DNA of 64,000 nucleotides from Flavobacterium cellulosilyticum (GCF_004349355.1 NZ_SMFK01000001.1:372001-436000), one strand, 5' to 3'. Positions 35,535 through 45,328 are shown, numbered from the stretch's first letter. Numbers and translations are program-made. Notes: generated by a model not told the origin, from the sequence alone.

Positions 35535-36968
35535 ATGTTTTTTAACTCACTGACATTTGCTATTTTCTTACCCATAGTTTTCGTACTCTATTGGTTTGTA
35601 TTTAGTAAATCGAAGAGTTCACAAAACGCTTTTCTAGTTGTAGTAAGTTACTATTTTTATTCCTGTTGGGATTTTCGATTCCTATTTTTATTACTGTTTT
35701 CCACCCTTCTATGTTATTTTACAGCAATTCAAATTGAAAAAAACACCCAAGATCATAAGAGAAAGTTTTGGTTTTGGTTGAGTATCATTTTCAATCTGGG
35801 TTTTTTAGCCATATTCAAATACTACAACTTTTTTGCCGCGTCCTTTTCAGATGCATTAAATGATATTGGTATAGAATCCAGTCCACTTTTGTTGAATGTG
35901 ATTCTTCCTGTTGGAATTTCATTCTACACTTTTCATGGATTATCGTACGTGATTGATATTTACTATAAAAGAATTCATTCTGAGAAAAACATCATTGATT
36001 ACGCGCTGTTTGTGAGTTATTTTCCGCTATTAGTAGCTGGTCCAATTGAGCGAGCCACCCATTTATTACCTCAAGTAAAACTGAAAAGAAATTTCGATTA
36101 TGAAAAAGCAAAAGAAGGAGTTTACCAAATTATTTGGGGATTGGTCAAAAAGGTAGTGATTGCCGATACTTGTGCTACCTATGCTAATGCCATTTTTGAT
36201 AATTATACTTCAATGAATTCTTTGTCATTAATTTTAGGAGCCGTTTATTTTGCATTCCAAATTTATGGTGATTTCTCAGGTTATTCGGATATGGCTCTGG
36301 GAATGTCCAAATTATTTGGATTGGATTTGTTACGGAATTTCAACTACCCCTATTTCTCCAGAGATATTGCCGAGTTTTGGCGGCGTTGGCACATTTCATT
36401 ATCCTCTTGGTTTCGGGATTATTTATACATTCCTCTTGGCGGAAGCCGAGGAAACAAACTCAAACAGGTGCGCAATGTGTTTATTATTTTTGTGGTTAGT
36501 GGTTTTTGGCATGGCGCGAATTGGACTTTCCTAGCTTGGGGATTCATCAATGCACTTTACTTTTTGCCTTCCTTATTATTAGGAACTAATCGGAATAATA
36601 TGGAAACAGCCGAATTGCACTGGGATATAAACTCCATAAAAACATTCTTTGATATTCTTGCTACCTTTATGTTATCCTGTCTTGCTTGGATCTTTTTTAG
36701 GGCAAATACCATCAGCATTGCTTTCGATTATATTAGAAGAATTTTTACAGATCACACTTTTTCATTCCAATATTTAGTAAATGAAAGATATTCAAATGAA
36801 TTGCTTTTGATGGTGTTGGCTTTTGTAATAGTCGAATGGAATAGCAGATACCAAATAGAACCCATTTCAGGAAAATATAGCGGACTAAAATTAACAGTGT
36901 GTTTGTTGGCAATTATCGCTTTGGGAACTTACTCGGATTATAAAGAATTTATATATTTTCAATTTTAA
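35535..36968 (+). CDS. MBOAT-family membrane O-acyltransferase
   Basis: 477 residues from ATG 35535 (MFFNSLTFAIFLPIVFVLYW), about ten TM helices. Typical alginate O-acetylase (AlgI/DltB-like) blocks: LLNVILPVGISFYTFHGLSY, FPLLVAGPIERATHLLPQ, DFSGYSDMALGMSKLFG, FWRRWHISLSSWFRDYLYIPLGGSRG and the catalytic-His region FVVSGFWHGANWTF. A longer in-frame reading would overlap nuoN and the terminators and is rejected. Pairs with the next gene by a 1-bp overlap; substrate polymer unknown. Confidence 0.95.
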   Translation: MFFNSLTFAIFLPIVFVLYWFVFSKSKSSQNAFLVVVSYYFYSCWDFRFLFLLLFSTLLCYFTAIQIEKNTQDHKRKFWFWLSIIFNLGFLAIFKYYNFFAASFSDALNDIGIESSPLLLNVILPVGISFYTFHGLSYVIDIYYKRIHSEKNIIDYALFVSYFPLLVAGPIERATHLLPQVKLKRNFDYEKAKEGVYQIIWGLVKKVVIADTCATYANAIFDNYTSMNSLSLILGAVYFAFQIYGDFSGYSDMALGMSKLFGLDLLRNFNYPYFSRDIAEFWRRWHISLSSWFRDYLYIPLGGSRGNKLKQVRNVFIIFVVSGFWHGANWTFLAWGFINALYFLPSLLLGTNRNNMETAELHWDINSIKTFFDILATFMLSCLAWIFFRANTISIAFDYIRRIFTDHTFSFQYLVNERYSNELLLMVLAFVIVEWNSRYQIEPISGKYSGLKLTVCLLAIIALGTYSDYKEFIYFQF

Positions 36969-37846
36969 TGCAAAAATTTATACTTTTTTCAGCTAAAATT
37001 CTACTTGTCCTACTAGTACTTATGATAGTACTGGACTGGTCGTACACGACTGTATATTTGCATTCTTCGAATAGAGGAAAAGTAGAAAACGTCTATAATT
37101 CCAAGGCCAAAAATTATGATGTAGTTATTTTAGGATCTTCACGTTCCAACAATCATTTTGTACCTGAACTTTTTGAGAAAAAAGGATTAAAAACCTTTAA
37201 CTACGGTATGAGTGGTGCGCATTTATTCGAAGCTTCCTTGATGTTAAAACTAATGGTCGAACGGCAATACAGTATTAAAAACCTTATTATTGATGCCGAT
37301 TTGGGTCTTTCTAACGATAAAGAATCCGAAGCTATAGCTGCTAAGTTTTTGCCTTACATTCATCATTCCCAAATCATCAAAGACCATTTTTCAGGACAGA
37401 AAGATTTTAATGCATTGTACTATATTCCTTTTTACCGTTACGTTGATTTTGATGCATTGATTGGCTTCAGAGAAATGTACAACACTTTGACCAACAAGCC
37501 AACCAATATTTTAGACCAGCAAGGCTACCATCCATTGGGTCATAAAACTGGGAATATGAAGAATGATATTCGCAATTTGAAACCCATTCGCAATAAATAC
37601 TACGAAGAAATCAAAGAAACCTGCAGGAAAAACAACATCAATCTCATCGCTATAATGACACCCATGTGTACCAATGTAAAAGGATTGAATTATTTTGAAA
37701 AGGCTAATAAAATCTATCCTGAAATTCATAATTTAGAAAATGCAGTTGAGGGTGACCAGTATTTTTCTTCCTGTGGTCACATGAATGATACAGGAGCACG
37801 AATGTTCACGAAAATTGTTATTGAAAGGTTTTTTGAGACTAAATAA
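36968..37846 (+). CDS. MBOAT-partner SGNH-like protein
   Basis: 292 residues with one N-terminal TM or signal anchor (LFSAKILLVLLVLMIVLDW). VVILGSSRSNNHFVPELF contains the SGNH block I Ser (near residue 57), NYGMSGAHLFEA resembles block II, and CGHMNDTGARMF near the end carries the probable catalytic His. This pattern is seen in AlgJ/AlgX/DltD-type partners that receive acyl groups from MBOAT proteins. Start overlaps the MBOAT stop (TAATG), so the two are translationally coupled. Confidence 0.8.
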   Translation: MQKFILFSAKILLVLLVLMIVLDWSYTTVYLHSSNRGKVENVYNSKAKNYDVVILGSSRSNNHFVPELFEKKGLKTFNYGMSGAHLFEASLMLKLMVERQYSIKNLIIDADLGLSNDKESEAIAAKFLPYIHHSQIIKDHFSGQKDFNALYYIPFYRYVDFDALIGFREMYNTLTNKPTNILDQQGYHPLGHKTGNMKNDIRNLKPIRNKYYEEIKETCRKNNINLIAIMTPMCTNVKGLNYFEKANKIYPEIHNLENAVEGDQYFSSCGHMNDTGARMFTKIVIERFFETK

Positions 37847-38173
37847 TAAATTCCAGCCGATATAAAAATCAACATCAAATTATTTTGAATTTTTAATTTA
37901 AATAAGATGACTTCACTACTATTTTTTAATTTAAAAATTCAAAATACCTCATTAATACTTTTCACGCCCAAATAGTAAACTAATACTACTTTATTACTAT
38001 AATTGAATAGTTTGGCAATATTTATTTTGAATTCAATACCATTTATTCCTACTGTAATCTTTATTCAACTGAAATTAATGGAAAGACAAGTATCTTCTTT
38101 ATCAAGTACAAGTAATCCGAATATCTTCAAAAAAGTGTAGGTTTGCTTTTGGTTTTCTAATTAATAGAACAAA
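37847..38173. other. AT-rich spacer with a 16-bp inverted repeat
   Basis: TATTTTGAATTTTTAA at 37881-37896 is perfectly complementary to 37931-37946, with 34 nt between. No T tract follows, so it is a weak terminator candidate for the MBOAT pair. The rest shows no convincing gene; a 20-codon ORF near 38078 (MERQVSSLSSTSN...) has no supporting context. Confidence 0.5.
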
Positions 38174-38211
38174 AAAAATGTGGAATTAAACGAATTTAAT
38201 TCCACATTTTT
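38174..38211 (-). terminator. terminator of the sodium/sugar symporter gene
   Basis: A 17-bp perfect stem (38174-38190 with 38195-38211) closed by a 4-nt loop, with A/T runs on both sides. It can work in both directions and lies 24 bp beyond the symporter stop. Confidence 0.88.
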
Positions 38212-38234
38212 AAAAATTTAATAGTTTATAACTT

Positions 38235-39920
38235 TTACCAGAACTTAGCGTACAAAGCAAAAATAATTAACAATGTAACTACTATCAATACAGTAGTTTG
38301 AGGTTTTATCTTAAACATTTCAGTATCCAATTCGAAAGCTTTAGGATTTACTTTTGGTCCTGCAAAACTCACAACAATCATTAAAAACATGGTAAAGAAG
38401 AAAGATAATCCCATGCATATAAGGAAAGGGATTTCGTATCCACCATGACCATTTGAATAGGCAGTGTATAAGAAAGTTTCATTTCCAAACAATCCTGGAG
38501 CAAATTCGTTGAATAATACAGAAAGTACGAACCCTGAGATAACACCAACTAAAGCAGCAGTACCAGTTGTACGTTTCCAGAACATACCAAGGAAGAACAT
38601 TGCAAAAATACCAGGACTAATAAAACCGGTATACTTTTGAATGTAGGTAAATCCACCCACACCACCAATTCCTAATAAATCCTCCCAAGTAAATATAACA
38701 GCTAAAAGCATCGCTCCAAAAACTGCAATTCTTCCTATGTTTACTTGTTGTCTATCAGTAGCTTCTTTTTGTATGTATTTTTTATGTATGTCTAAAGTAT
38801 ATATAGTAGAAATACTATTTATTTTTCCTGCTAAAGAAGCAACAATAGCTGCTGTTAATGCCGCAACTGAAAGTCCTTTTAAACCTGTTGGTAAAAATGT
38901 TAATACCGCTGAATAAGCTCCATCTTTTCCACCTACCAATTGTGGTAAATATCCTTTAGAATATAAAACATACGCTGCGATACCAGGCAACATCACGATA
39001 AGTGGCATAAATAATTTTAATATACCTGCAAAAAGAATACCTGTACGAGCGGTTTGTAAATCTGCACCCAAAGCTCTTTGAGTAATATACTGATTACAAC
39101 CCCAATAATTTAAGTTCACAATCCAAATACCCGCCAAATAAGCCATTACACCTGGGAAAGTAAGGTATTTATTAATATCCAATTGTGATGATTCAGCAGT
39201 AGGCTTAGGAATAATCATTTTAAAATGCTCTGGTGCTTCGCGCATCAACACTTTAAATCCTTCAATAGCATTTTCTCCAACACCAAAATACATTCCAACG
39301 GTAGTCAAAGCGATATAAGTGGTAACCAATCCACCAATGATCAAAACAGCTACTTGAATAACGTCTGTATAGGCTACAACTTTCATCCCTCCTAAAGAGA
39401 TAAGTAAAGCAAAAACTGATAATCCAATCATGATAGCGTGTAAATATCCACCACCAGCCAAACCATTAATAGCAATAGCTCCTAAATATAAAATAGAAGT
39501 CAAATTCACAAAAACATATAAAAACAACCAAAAAACAGCCATAATTAATGCAGTAGATTCATTGTATCTTGTTTTTAAAAATTGAGGCATGGTATAAATC
39601 TTGTTCTTCAAATAAACAGGAATAAACCATACAGCTACAATAATTAATGCAATTGCAGCAATCCATTCGTAAGCAGCAACAGCAATTCCTAAAAAGAATC
39701 CTTCTCCACTCATTCCAATAAATTGCTCCGCAGATATATTAGAGGCAATTAATGAGGCTCCAATGGCCCACCAAGTAAGTGTTCCTTCTGCCAAGAAATA
39801 AGCTTTGGCATCGTGTTCGTTTTTCTCCCGTTTTCGATATATGACATATCCATAGGTAGATACGACTATAAAATAGATAATAAATACTGCGTAATCAGCA
39901 AAAGCAAGGTTCTGGTTCAT
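38235..39920 (-). CDS. SGLT-type sodium/sugar symporter
   Basis: 561 residues, about 14 TM helices, solute:sodium symporter family. The segment GASLIASNISAEQFIGMSGEG near residue 55 and FWLFLYVFVNLTSILYLGA are close to those of the galactose transporter vSGLT. A putative AraR operator about 230 bp upstream and its place at the edge of the arabinan locus suggest it imports L-arabinose; the substrate assignment is inference. Confidence 0.9.
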   Translation of the reverse strand: MNQNLAFADYAVFIIYFIVVSTYGYVIYRKREKNEHDAKAYFLAEGTLTWWAIGASLIASNISAEQFIGMSGEGFFLGIAVAAYEWIAAIALIIVAVWFIPVYLKNKIYTMPQFLKTRYNESTALIMAVFWLFLYVFVNLTSILYLGAIAINGLAGGGYLHAIMIGLSVFALLISLGGMKVVAYTDVIQVAVLIIGGLVTTYIALTTVGMYFGVGENAIEGFKVLMREAPEHFKMIIPKPTAESSQLDINKYLTFPGVMAYLAGIWIVNLNYWGCNQYITQRALGADLQTARTGILFAGILKLFMPLIVMLPGIAAYVLYSKGYLPQLVGGKDGAYSAVLTFLPTGLKGLSVAALTAAIVASLAGKINSISTIYTLDIHKKYIQKEATDRQQVNIGRIAVFGAMLLAVIFTWEDLLGIGGVGGFTYIQKYTGFISPGIFAMFFLGMFWKRTTGTAALVGVISGFVLSVLFNEFAPGLFGNETFLYTAYSNGHGGYEIPFLICMGLSFFFTMFLMIVVSFAGPKVNPKAFELDTEMFKIKPQTTVLIVVTLLIIFALYAKFW

Positions 39921-40136
39921 TGGTGAATTCTTTTTTAGAAGTTAATATAAATGTATGCGGTTTTTTCGGGTGTAATTTATTCTTTTTTTTTAAACTATTT
40001 AATATTTATATATTATTATATCATTTTCTAATAAATACAGAATTTCGTTATAGAATTAATTATAAAATATAGTATGTGTTTTAATTCTATAGTTATTTTA
40101 TGAATTTATGAAAGTCAAAAGTAAAATAAAAATAGT

Positions 40137-40191
40137 TATTTACATAGCTTATAAATGTGTTTTTTACATTTATAACGAATATTTACATAGC
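40137..40191. repeat. 12-bp direct repeats flanking the symporter operator
   Basis: TATTTACATAGC occurs at 40137-40148 and again at 40180-40191, 43 bp apart start to start (about four helical turns), with the AraR-like palindrome exactly between them. Confidence 0.8.
40153..40171. promoter_or_regulatory. putative AraR operator, symporter side
   Basis: AAATGT-N7-ACATTT, perfectly symmetric, extended by TTAT/ATAA on either side to a 27-bp palindrome (40149-40175). It lies about 30 bp upstream of a minus-strand -7-like box at 40116-40123. Confidence 0.65.
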
Positions 40192-40640
40192 ATAATTCTA
40201 TATATATTTTTAAAAAATTCATTTTCAGTTCTTTAAGTCCGTTGTGAAATTGACAATCCTTATAGTAAAATAAGAATAAATCATTTTAACATCTTTCATT
40301 TCTATTTATAGAAGTACATCACTCCTGTTTTTAACAGATTATTTTATTAATTAACCCATTTTATTCGTCTTAAAATCATAGAACAAACCTTATACCTTCA
40401 TTAGAATTAAAACTTCTGAATCCAAATCAAGTTTATTAGAAGTCTATTTTAGAAGACACATTTGAGTTGCCTATACATTTATGAGTAATTAATTCAATTA
40501 AAACATAATTGTATACCGACGCAAAGTTCTAATCTCGATTATTTGAAGAAAACACAAAATGACATTTTAAGACTGATGTCTTATAATTAAATAGCTTCAA
40601 TAAATTAGCTACATCTAAAAAAAGAAAAAAAATATTTTTT

Positions 40641-40672
40641 TTGTTTATGTTTAATAAATTTCTATATATTTG
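40641..40672 (+). promoter_or_regulatory. promoter of the transketolase gene
   Basis: TTG at 40641-40643 and TATATTTG at 40665-40672, spaced 21 bp. An AraR-like site begins one base after the -7 box, so a bound repressor would cover the transcription start. The leader to the ATG at 40911 would be about 230 nt. Confidence 0.6.
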
Positions 40673-40673
40673 T

Positions 40674-40692
40674 AAATGTAAATTTTACACTT
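40674..40692. promoter_or_regulatory. putative AraR operator, transketolase side
   Basis: AAATGT-N7-ACACTT, directly downstream of the TATATTTG -7 box. Same spacing and sequence as the sites before susC. Confidence 0.7.
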
Positions 40693-40910
40693 ATTATTTA
40701 TTTTATACCATTAGTTCTACATCCCAACTTATTTAGAGGAGTTTAATTTCAAATAATACGTTAATAAAAAATATCCATTTGACTTTAAGTTACTATTAAA
40801 ACAAAAAAACCAATCGACTATTTAGCGCAATATTATTTTGTTTATTGAATCCCAAGACAAATCGAAACTTTGCCTTTTCACTAGTAAAATCAAAAACAAC
40901 AACTACAATT

Positions 40911-42950
40911 ATGAACCAAAAAATTGATCAATTAGCTGCAGATAATATAAGAACACTCGCCATTTCAATGGTTGAAAAAGCAAATTCTGGACATCCTGGA
41001 GGAGCTATGGGCGGTGCTGATTTTATGCATATTTTGTATACAGAATACCTCAACTTTGACCCCACAGAGATGGATTGGCCGTTTAGGGATCGTTTCTTTA
41101 TGGATGCTGGACATTTATCTGCATTGATGTATTCTCAGTATTATTTATTAGGCAATTACAAAAAAGAAGACCTACAACAATTTAGACAATGGGGTTCTGT
41201 AACACCTGGACACCCAGAAATTGATGTATTAAGAGGTATTGAAAACACTTCTGGACCACTAGGACAAGGTCATGCTATGGGTGTAGGAGCTGCTATTGCT
41301 GCCAAATTTCTTGATGCACGATTCAAAGGACTTTTTGAACATAAAATATATGGATATATCACTGATGGTGGAGTTCAAGAAGAAATTTCACAAGGTGCAG
41401 GAAGAATAGCTGGACATTTAGGATTGAATAATTTTATTATGTTTTATGATTCTAATGATGTTCAACTATCTTCAATGACAGATGAAGTAACATCTGAAAA
41501 TACAGCTATGAAATATGAAGCTTGGGGTTGGAAAGTTATCACAATTGATGGCCATGATCACACACAAATAAGAAAAGCATTAACGGAAGCTAACGAAGAA
41601 TCCGAAAGACCTACTTTAATAATTGGAAAAACAATTATGGGAAAAGGTTGTGTGACTGCAACTGGTGCTATGTATGAAGGGGAATGTGAATTACATGGAA
41701 AACCTATTGGCGACACTAAAGCAGATTACATAAAAACATTGATTAATCTAAAGGCAAATCCTGAAGATCCATTTGCTATTTTTGAAGAAGTAGCAACACA
41801 ATATACTAAAATACTTGCTCAGAAAACAGCAGCAATAGCCAATAGAAAAGTGCAAATTGCATCTTGGAAAAAAGAAAACCCAGCCCTTTCCTTAAAACTA
41901 GAATCGTTTTTATCTGGTGAAATTCCTGACTTAGATTTAAGTAGTGTTGTTCAAAAACCAAATATAGCTACAAGAGAAGCATCCTCGATTGTTCTTGCTT
42001 ATTTAGCAGAAAACGTAGAAAACATGATTGTTTCTTCGGCAGATTTATCAAACAGTGATAAAACAGATGGATTTCTTAAAAAATCTTCTGTTTTGAAAAA
42101 AAATGATTTTAGTGGCGCCTTTTTACAAGCTGGAGTTGCTGAATTGACAATGACTTCAATCGCGAATGGAATAGCCCTTCATGGAGGTGTTATCCCAGTT
42201 GTAGCGACCTTTTTTGTTTTTTCGGATTATATGAAACCAGCCATACGATTAGCGGCAATTCAAGAATTGCCTGTAAAATACGTTTGGACTCACGACTCAT
42301 TTCGCGTGGGTGAAGATGGACCAACGCATCAACCTATCGAACAAGAAGCACAAATTCGTTTGATGGAAAAGATTAAAAACCATTCAGGGAATCGAAGTTT
42401 ATTGGCTTTACGCCCAGCAGACGCAATAGAAACATCGGTAGCTTGGGACATGGCGTTAAGAAACTCTAAAACACCAACAGCTTTAATTCTTTCGAGACAA
42501 AATATTCAAGACATTCCAGCACATGGAACTTCAAGATACGAAGAGGCAACTTCATCTTCAAAAGGAGGCTATTTAGTAAAGTCAACACAAAATCCAGATA
42601 TCACATTAATTGCCAACGGATCAGAAGTGGCAACCCTTTTAGCAGCTGCAACACTATTGGAAAAAGAGAAAAATTTAAAAATAAATGTAGCCTCCATAAT
42701 TTCTGAAGGTTTACTCAAAGAACAATCCAAATCATACCAAGAAAGTGTTATCCCAAAAGGAAAATTAGTTTTCGGTCTTACGGCTGGACTTCCTGTAAAT
42801 CTTGAAGGTTTGATTGGCGATGTTGGAAAAGTGATTGGTCTGGACCATTTTGGGTATTCAGCACCGGCAAGTGTATTAGATGAAAAATTTGGATTTACCA
42901 GTACGCAAGTAAGTAAAGAAATCCTTAAATATATTGAAGAAACTAAATAA
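40911..42950 (+). CDS. tkt: transketolase
   Basis: 679 residues from ATG 40911 (MNQKIDQLAADNIRTLAISM); a TTG 66 bp upstream is rejected because it adds a non-family Lys/Thr-rich stretch. Thiamine-diphosphate enzyme of the non-oxidative pentose phosphate pathway. NSGHPGGAMGGADFMHIL, GPLGQGHAMGVG, the ThDP-binding region GDGGVQEE-like YITDGGVQEEISQG, and THDSFRVGEDGPTHQPIEQ identify it. Preceded by an AraR-like operator and followed after 26 bp by a transaldolase gene, so it appears dedicated to arabinose catabolism. Confidence 0.96.
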   Translation: MNQKIDQLAADNIRTLAISMVEKANSGHPGGAMGGADFMHILYTEYLNFDPTEMDWPFRDRFFMDAGHLSALMYSQYYLLGNYKKEDLQQFRQWGSVTPGHPEIDVLRGIENTSGPLGQGHAMGVGAAIAAKFLDARFKGLFEHKIYGYITDGGVQEEISQGAGRIAGHLGLNNFIMFYDSNDVQLSSMTDEVTSENTAMKYEAWGWKVITIDGHDHTQIRKALTEANEESERPTLIIGKTIMGKGCVTATGAMYEGECELHGKPIGDTKADYIKTLINLKANPEDPFAIFEEVATQYTKILAQKTAAIANRKVQIASWKKENPALSLKLESFLSGEIPDLDLSSVVQKPNIATREASSIVLAYLAENVENMIVSSADLSNSDKTDGFLKKSSVLKKNDFSGAFLQAGVAELTMTSIANGIALHGGVIPVVATFFVFSDYMKPAIRLAAIQELPVKYVWTHDSFRVGEDGPTHQPIEQEAQIRLMEKIKNHSGNRSLLALRPADAIETSVAWDMALRNSKTPTALILSRQNIQDIPAHGTSRYEEATSSSKGGYLVKSTQNPDITLIANGSEVATLLAAATLLEKEKNLKINVASIISEGLLKEQSKSYQESVIPKGKLVFGLTAGLPVNLEGLIGDVGKVIGLDHFGYSAPASVLDEKFGFTSTQVSKEILKYIEETK

Positions 42951-42976
42951 ACAACAAATAATTAAATAATAAAGAA

Positions 42977-43633
42977 ATGAAATTTTTTATAGACACCGCA
43001 AATTTAAAAGACATCAAAGATGCAAATGATTTAGGAATTCTTGATGGAGTAACCACTAATCCATCTTTAATGGCAAAAGAAGGGATAACAGGAGTAGCTA
43101 ATATAATAGCTCATTATATAAAAATATGTGAGTTGGTCGATGGTGATGTCAGTGCTGAAGTTATTTCAACAGATTTTGAAGGAATGATTGCCGAAGGCGA
43201 AAAATTAGCCGCTTTGCATCCTCAAATCGTAGTAAAAATTCCAATGATTAAAGACGGGATAAAAGCAATAAAATACTTTTCGAATAAAGGAATTAGAACG
43301 AACTGTACATTAATATTTTCAGCAGGTCAAGCATTACTTGCTGCCAAAGCAGGAGCAACTTATGTTTCCCCTTTTATTGGAAGATTAGATGACATCTCTA
43401 CTGACGGACTGGCATTAATTGAGGAAATCAGATTGATTTATGATAATTACGGTTATGAAACCCAAATTTTGGCAGCATCAGTGCGCCACGTGATGCATAT
43501 TTTGAATTGTGCTAAAATTGGTGCCGATGTAATTACAGGGCCATTAAGTGCAATAGAAGGATTAATGAAACATCCACTTACTGATAGTGGTTTGGCGACT
43601 TTCTTGGCCGATTATCAAAAAGGGAATAATTAA
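42977..43633 (+). CDS. fructose-6-phosphate aldolase/transaldolase-like protein
   Basis: 218 residues, the short (about 220-residue) transaldolase/FSA subfamily. [18 protein letters not shown] and [14 protein letters not shown] open the barrel, and [15 protein letters not shown] carries the Schiff-base Lys. It would act with the adjacent transketolase to turn pentose phosphates into hexose and triose phosphates. Whether it is a true transaldolase or a fructose-6-phosphate aldolase cannot be decided by eye. Confidence 0.92.
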   Translation: MKFFIDTANLKDIKDANDLGILDGVTTNPSLMAKEGITGVANIIAHYIKICELVDGDVSAEVISTDFEGMIAEGEKLAALHPQIVVKIPMIKDGIKAIKYFSNKGIRTNCTLIFSAGQALLAAKAGATYVSPFIGRLDDISTDGLALIEEIRLIYDNYGYETQILAASVRHVMHILNCAKIGADVITGPLSAIEGLMKHPLTDSGLATFLADYQKGNN

Positions 43634-43653
43634 AAAACCCTTTTTCTACTAAG

Positions 43654-43688
43654 AAAGCACCTTTTAAAATATAAAAGGTGCTTTTTTT
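43654..43688 (+). terminator. terminator after the transketolase-transaldolase unit
   Basis: AAAGCACCTTTTA pairs with TAAAAGGTGCTTT and is followed by a T run. It lies 21 bp after the stop and can also serve the convergent gene. Confidence 0.85.
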
Positions 43689-43715
43689 ATAATAGAAATA
43701 CAAAAAATAAATTAT

Positions 43716-44978
43716 TTATTTTACTATAATTTTTTTAGAAACGATTCCGTTTTCAGTATTAATCTGAACTAAATAAATTCCCGCAGACAATTTATTTTTA
43801 GTAGAAATAGTATACGAATCTGAATCTGCTTTAATAGTCTGGCTTTCAATAATCGTTTCTCCAATTAAGTTAACAACCGAAACTTTCAAATCTTTTCCAA
43901 AATTCACTTTACTCATAATATGAATGTCATTTTTAACAGGATTTGGGTAAATTACAAATGAGTTTTCTAACTCTTTGTTGAAATTAGCAACTCCTAAACT
44001 TGTAGCTGTAACAGTTGTCAATACTCCATTATAAGTTACAGATATACTTTTCCCAGCTATAGGAGCGATTTGCCCATTGGTAACATAAGTATTTATTGCT
44101 GAAGTATAATCTACTCCAGTTCTTTTTATAACTAAACTTCCAGCATCAATAACTACTTTAGAATTAGCATGTAAACTAAAATTTATTCCTCCTGAATCAT
44201 TTTGATTTACATTAACAGTTCCTGAGTTAATATTTAATTTTCCAACAATCGATCCTATAGTTCCCGCATTTCCCGCATTATCAAGAAATAAATCACCAAC
44301 TTTAAATGTCTCTCCTGTGTTTAATGTTCCTCCGTTAACATTTATAGTTCCGTTTGGTCCAATTAGAGTAGCCCAATATGCTCCTGCTATTCCTCCAGTA
44401 TTTACATTCAATAGTCCTGTAGGATAGAAATCTCTTGTCCCGATTTCCAATTGATATCCTCCATCTATAACACCACCTGTATTAATGTTTGCAGTTCCAT
44501 TTCCACCTTTGTTAGCACCGATAAAAACCCCTTGCCAAGTGTCAACATTACTGCTTCTAAAAGTACCACCGTTTACATTTACTGTTCCCGAACCTCCACT
44601 ACCAACACGAAATATGTTGCGGCAAGTGAATATTGCTCCAGTATTTACAGTAACTATTCCGTTTAAGACATCATTATAAAACACGTTAAAATTAGCATTT
44701 ATAGTTAGGAGACCACTTGTATTGTCAAAAACTCCAGGTTGCCAAGCTATAAATTGATTTATGACAGCTGAATTTCCTGTAGCATTAGTTCTAACAAATT
44801 TAAAGGATGAATTATCAAAAACAACTGATCCAGAAGTACTGGTCCAATTTGAAGCTGTATAAAAATCGCTTGTTGTTCCTACCCAATTATAGTTTTGAGC
44901 ATGAATATTAGTTGCAATAATTAGAAAGAAAACAGTAAAGAGTGATAATAAGTTTTTTGAAAATAATTTTTTGTTCAT
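43716..44978 (-). CDS. T9SS-exported beta-solenoid protein under AraR-like control
   Basis: 420 residues, function unknown. N-terminal signal (FTVFFLIIATNIHAQ). The body (about 50-320) is a series of loosely repeated Gly/Asn/Thr segments (VTVNTGAIFTC, VNVNGGTFRSS, ANINTGGVIDGG, INVNGGTLNTG, LNINSGTVNVNQ), as in right-handed beta-solenoids. The last about 80 residues form a type A T9SS sorting domain: FVIYPNPVKNDIHI, VVNLIGETI, LSAGIYLVQINTENG, KKIIVK. An AraR-like operator lies 29 bp before the start codon, which ties it to arabinan use; it might bind or cut arabinan-containing pectin, but no catalytic motif was recognised. Confidence 0.85.
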   Translation of the reverse strand: MNKKLFSKNLLSLFTVFFLIIATNIHAQNYNWVGTTSDFYTASNWTSTSGSVVFDNSSFKFVRTNATGNSAVINQFIAWQPGVFDNTSGLLTINANFNVFYNDVLNGIVTVNTGAIFTCRNIFRVGSGGSGTVNVNGGTFRSSNVDTWQGVFIGANKGGNGTANINTGGVIDGGYQLEIGTRDFYPTGLLNVNTGGIAGAYWATLIGPNGTINVNGGTLNTGETFKVGDLFLDNAGNAGTIGSIVGKLNINSGTVNVNQNDSGGINFSLHANSKVVIDAGSLVIKRTGVDYTSAINTYVTNGQIAPIAGKSISVTYNGVLTTVTATSLGVANFNKELENSFVIYPNPVKNDIHIMSKVNFGKDLKVSVVNLIGETIIESQTIKADSDSYTISTKNKLSAGIYLVQINTENGIVSKKIIVK

Positions 44979-45006
44979 AGCGGGTTGATTTTAGTTAAAT
45001 ATAATA

Positions 45007-45025
45007 AAGTGTTCAAAACACACTT
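45007..45025. promoter_or_regulatory. putative AraR operator of the T9SS beta-solenoid gene
   Basis: AAGTGT-N7-ACACTT, perfectly symmetric in its half-sites. A TATATTTA -7-like box for the minus strand (complement of 44996-45003) follows at once, so the operator would lie just upstream of the -7 element. Confidence 0.7.
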
Positions 45026-45291
45026 GTAAATGTACTTTAATTTTATTGAATAAAACAAAATCTAATTAAATATAATATTTATGTTAAAAAATTATTTTAT
45101 TTGTATTTATTTCAAAATCTGATGCAAAATGTTTTTAAATGGGATCATTGGATTAGTAATTTATTATATTTATTAAATATAGAAAGTAATACAATCCTAA
45201 TCATTTGGGAATGCCAGATATTCAATTGAAGGTGTCTTTTAAAAAATAATAATTTAGATAGTTTTTTTAGGATATGCCAGATTTATCAAAA

Positions 45292-45328
45292 AAAAGGAAG
45301 ACTTTCAATCAATGAGAGTCTTCCTTTT
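45292..45328 (-). terminator. terminator of araR
   Basis: AAGGAAGACT pairs with AGTCTTCCTT. On the minus strand it is followed by a long T run. It is 26 bp beyond the araR stop. Confidence 0.85.

Larger units (their letters stand above)
39921..40910. other. 990-bp divergent regulatory region
   Basis: About 80 percent AT and gene-free, between the symporter (minus) and transketolase (plus). It carries two AraR-like palindromes (40153, 40674), a pair of 12-bp direct repeats (40137, 40180), a plus promoter at 40641-40672 and a possible minus -7 box TACTTTTG (complement of 40116-40123). I see nothing else supportable. Confidence 0.6.

Noticed and set aside
40845..40910. TTG-initiated N-terminal extension of transketolase
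   Set aside because: The extension is not family-like, and the ATG at 40911 gives the standard N-terminus.
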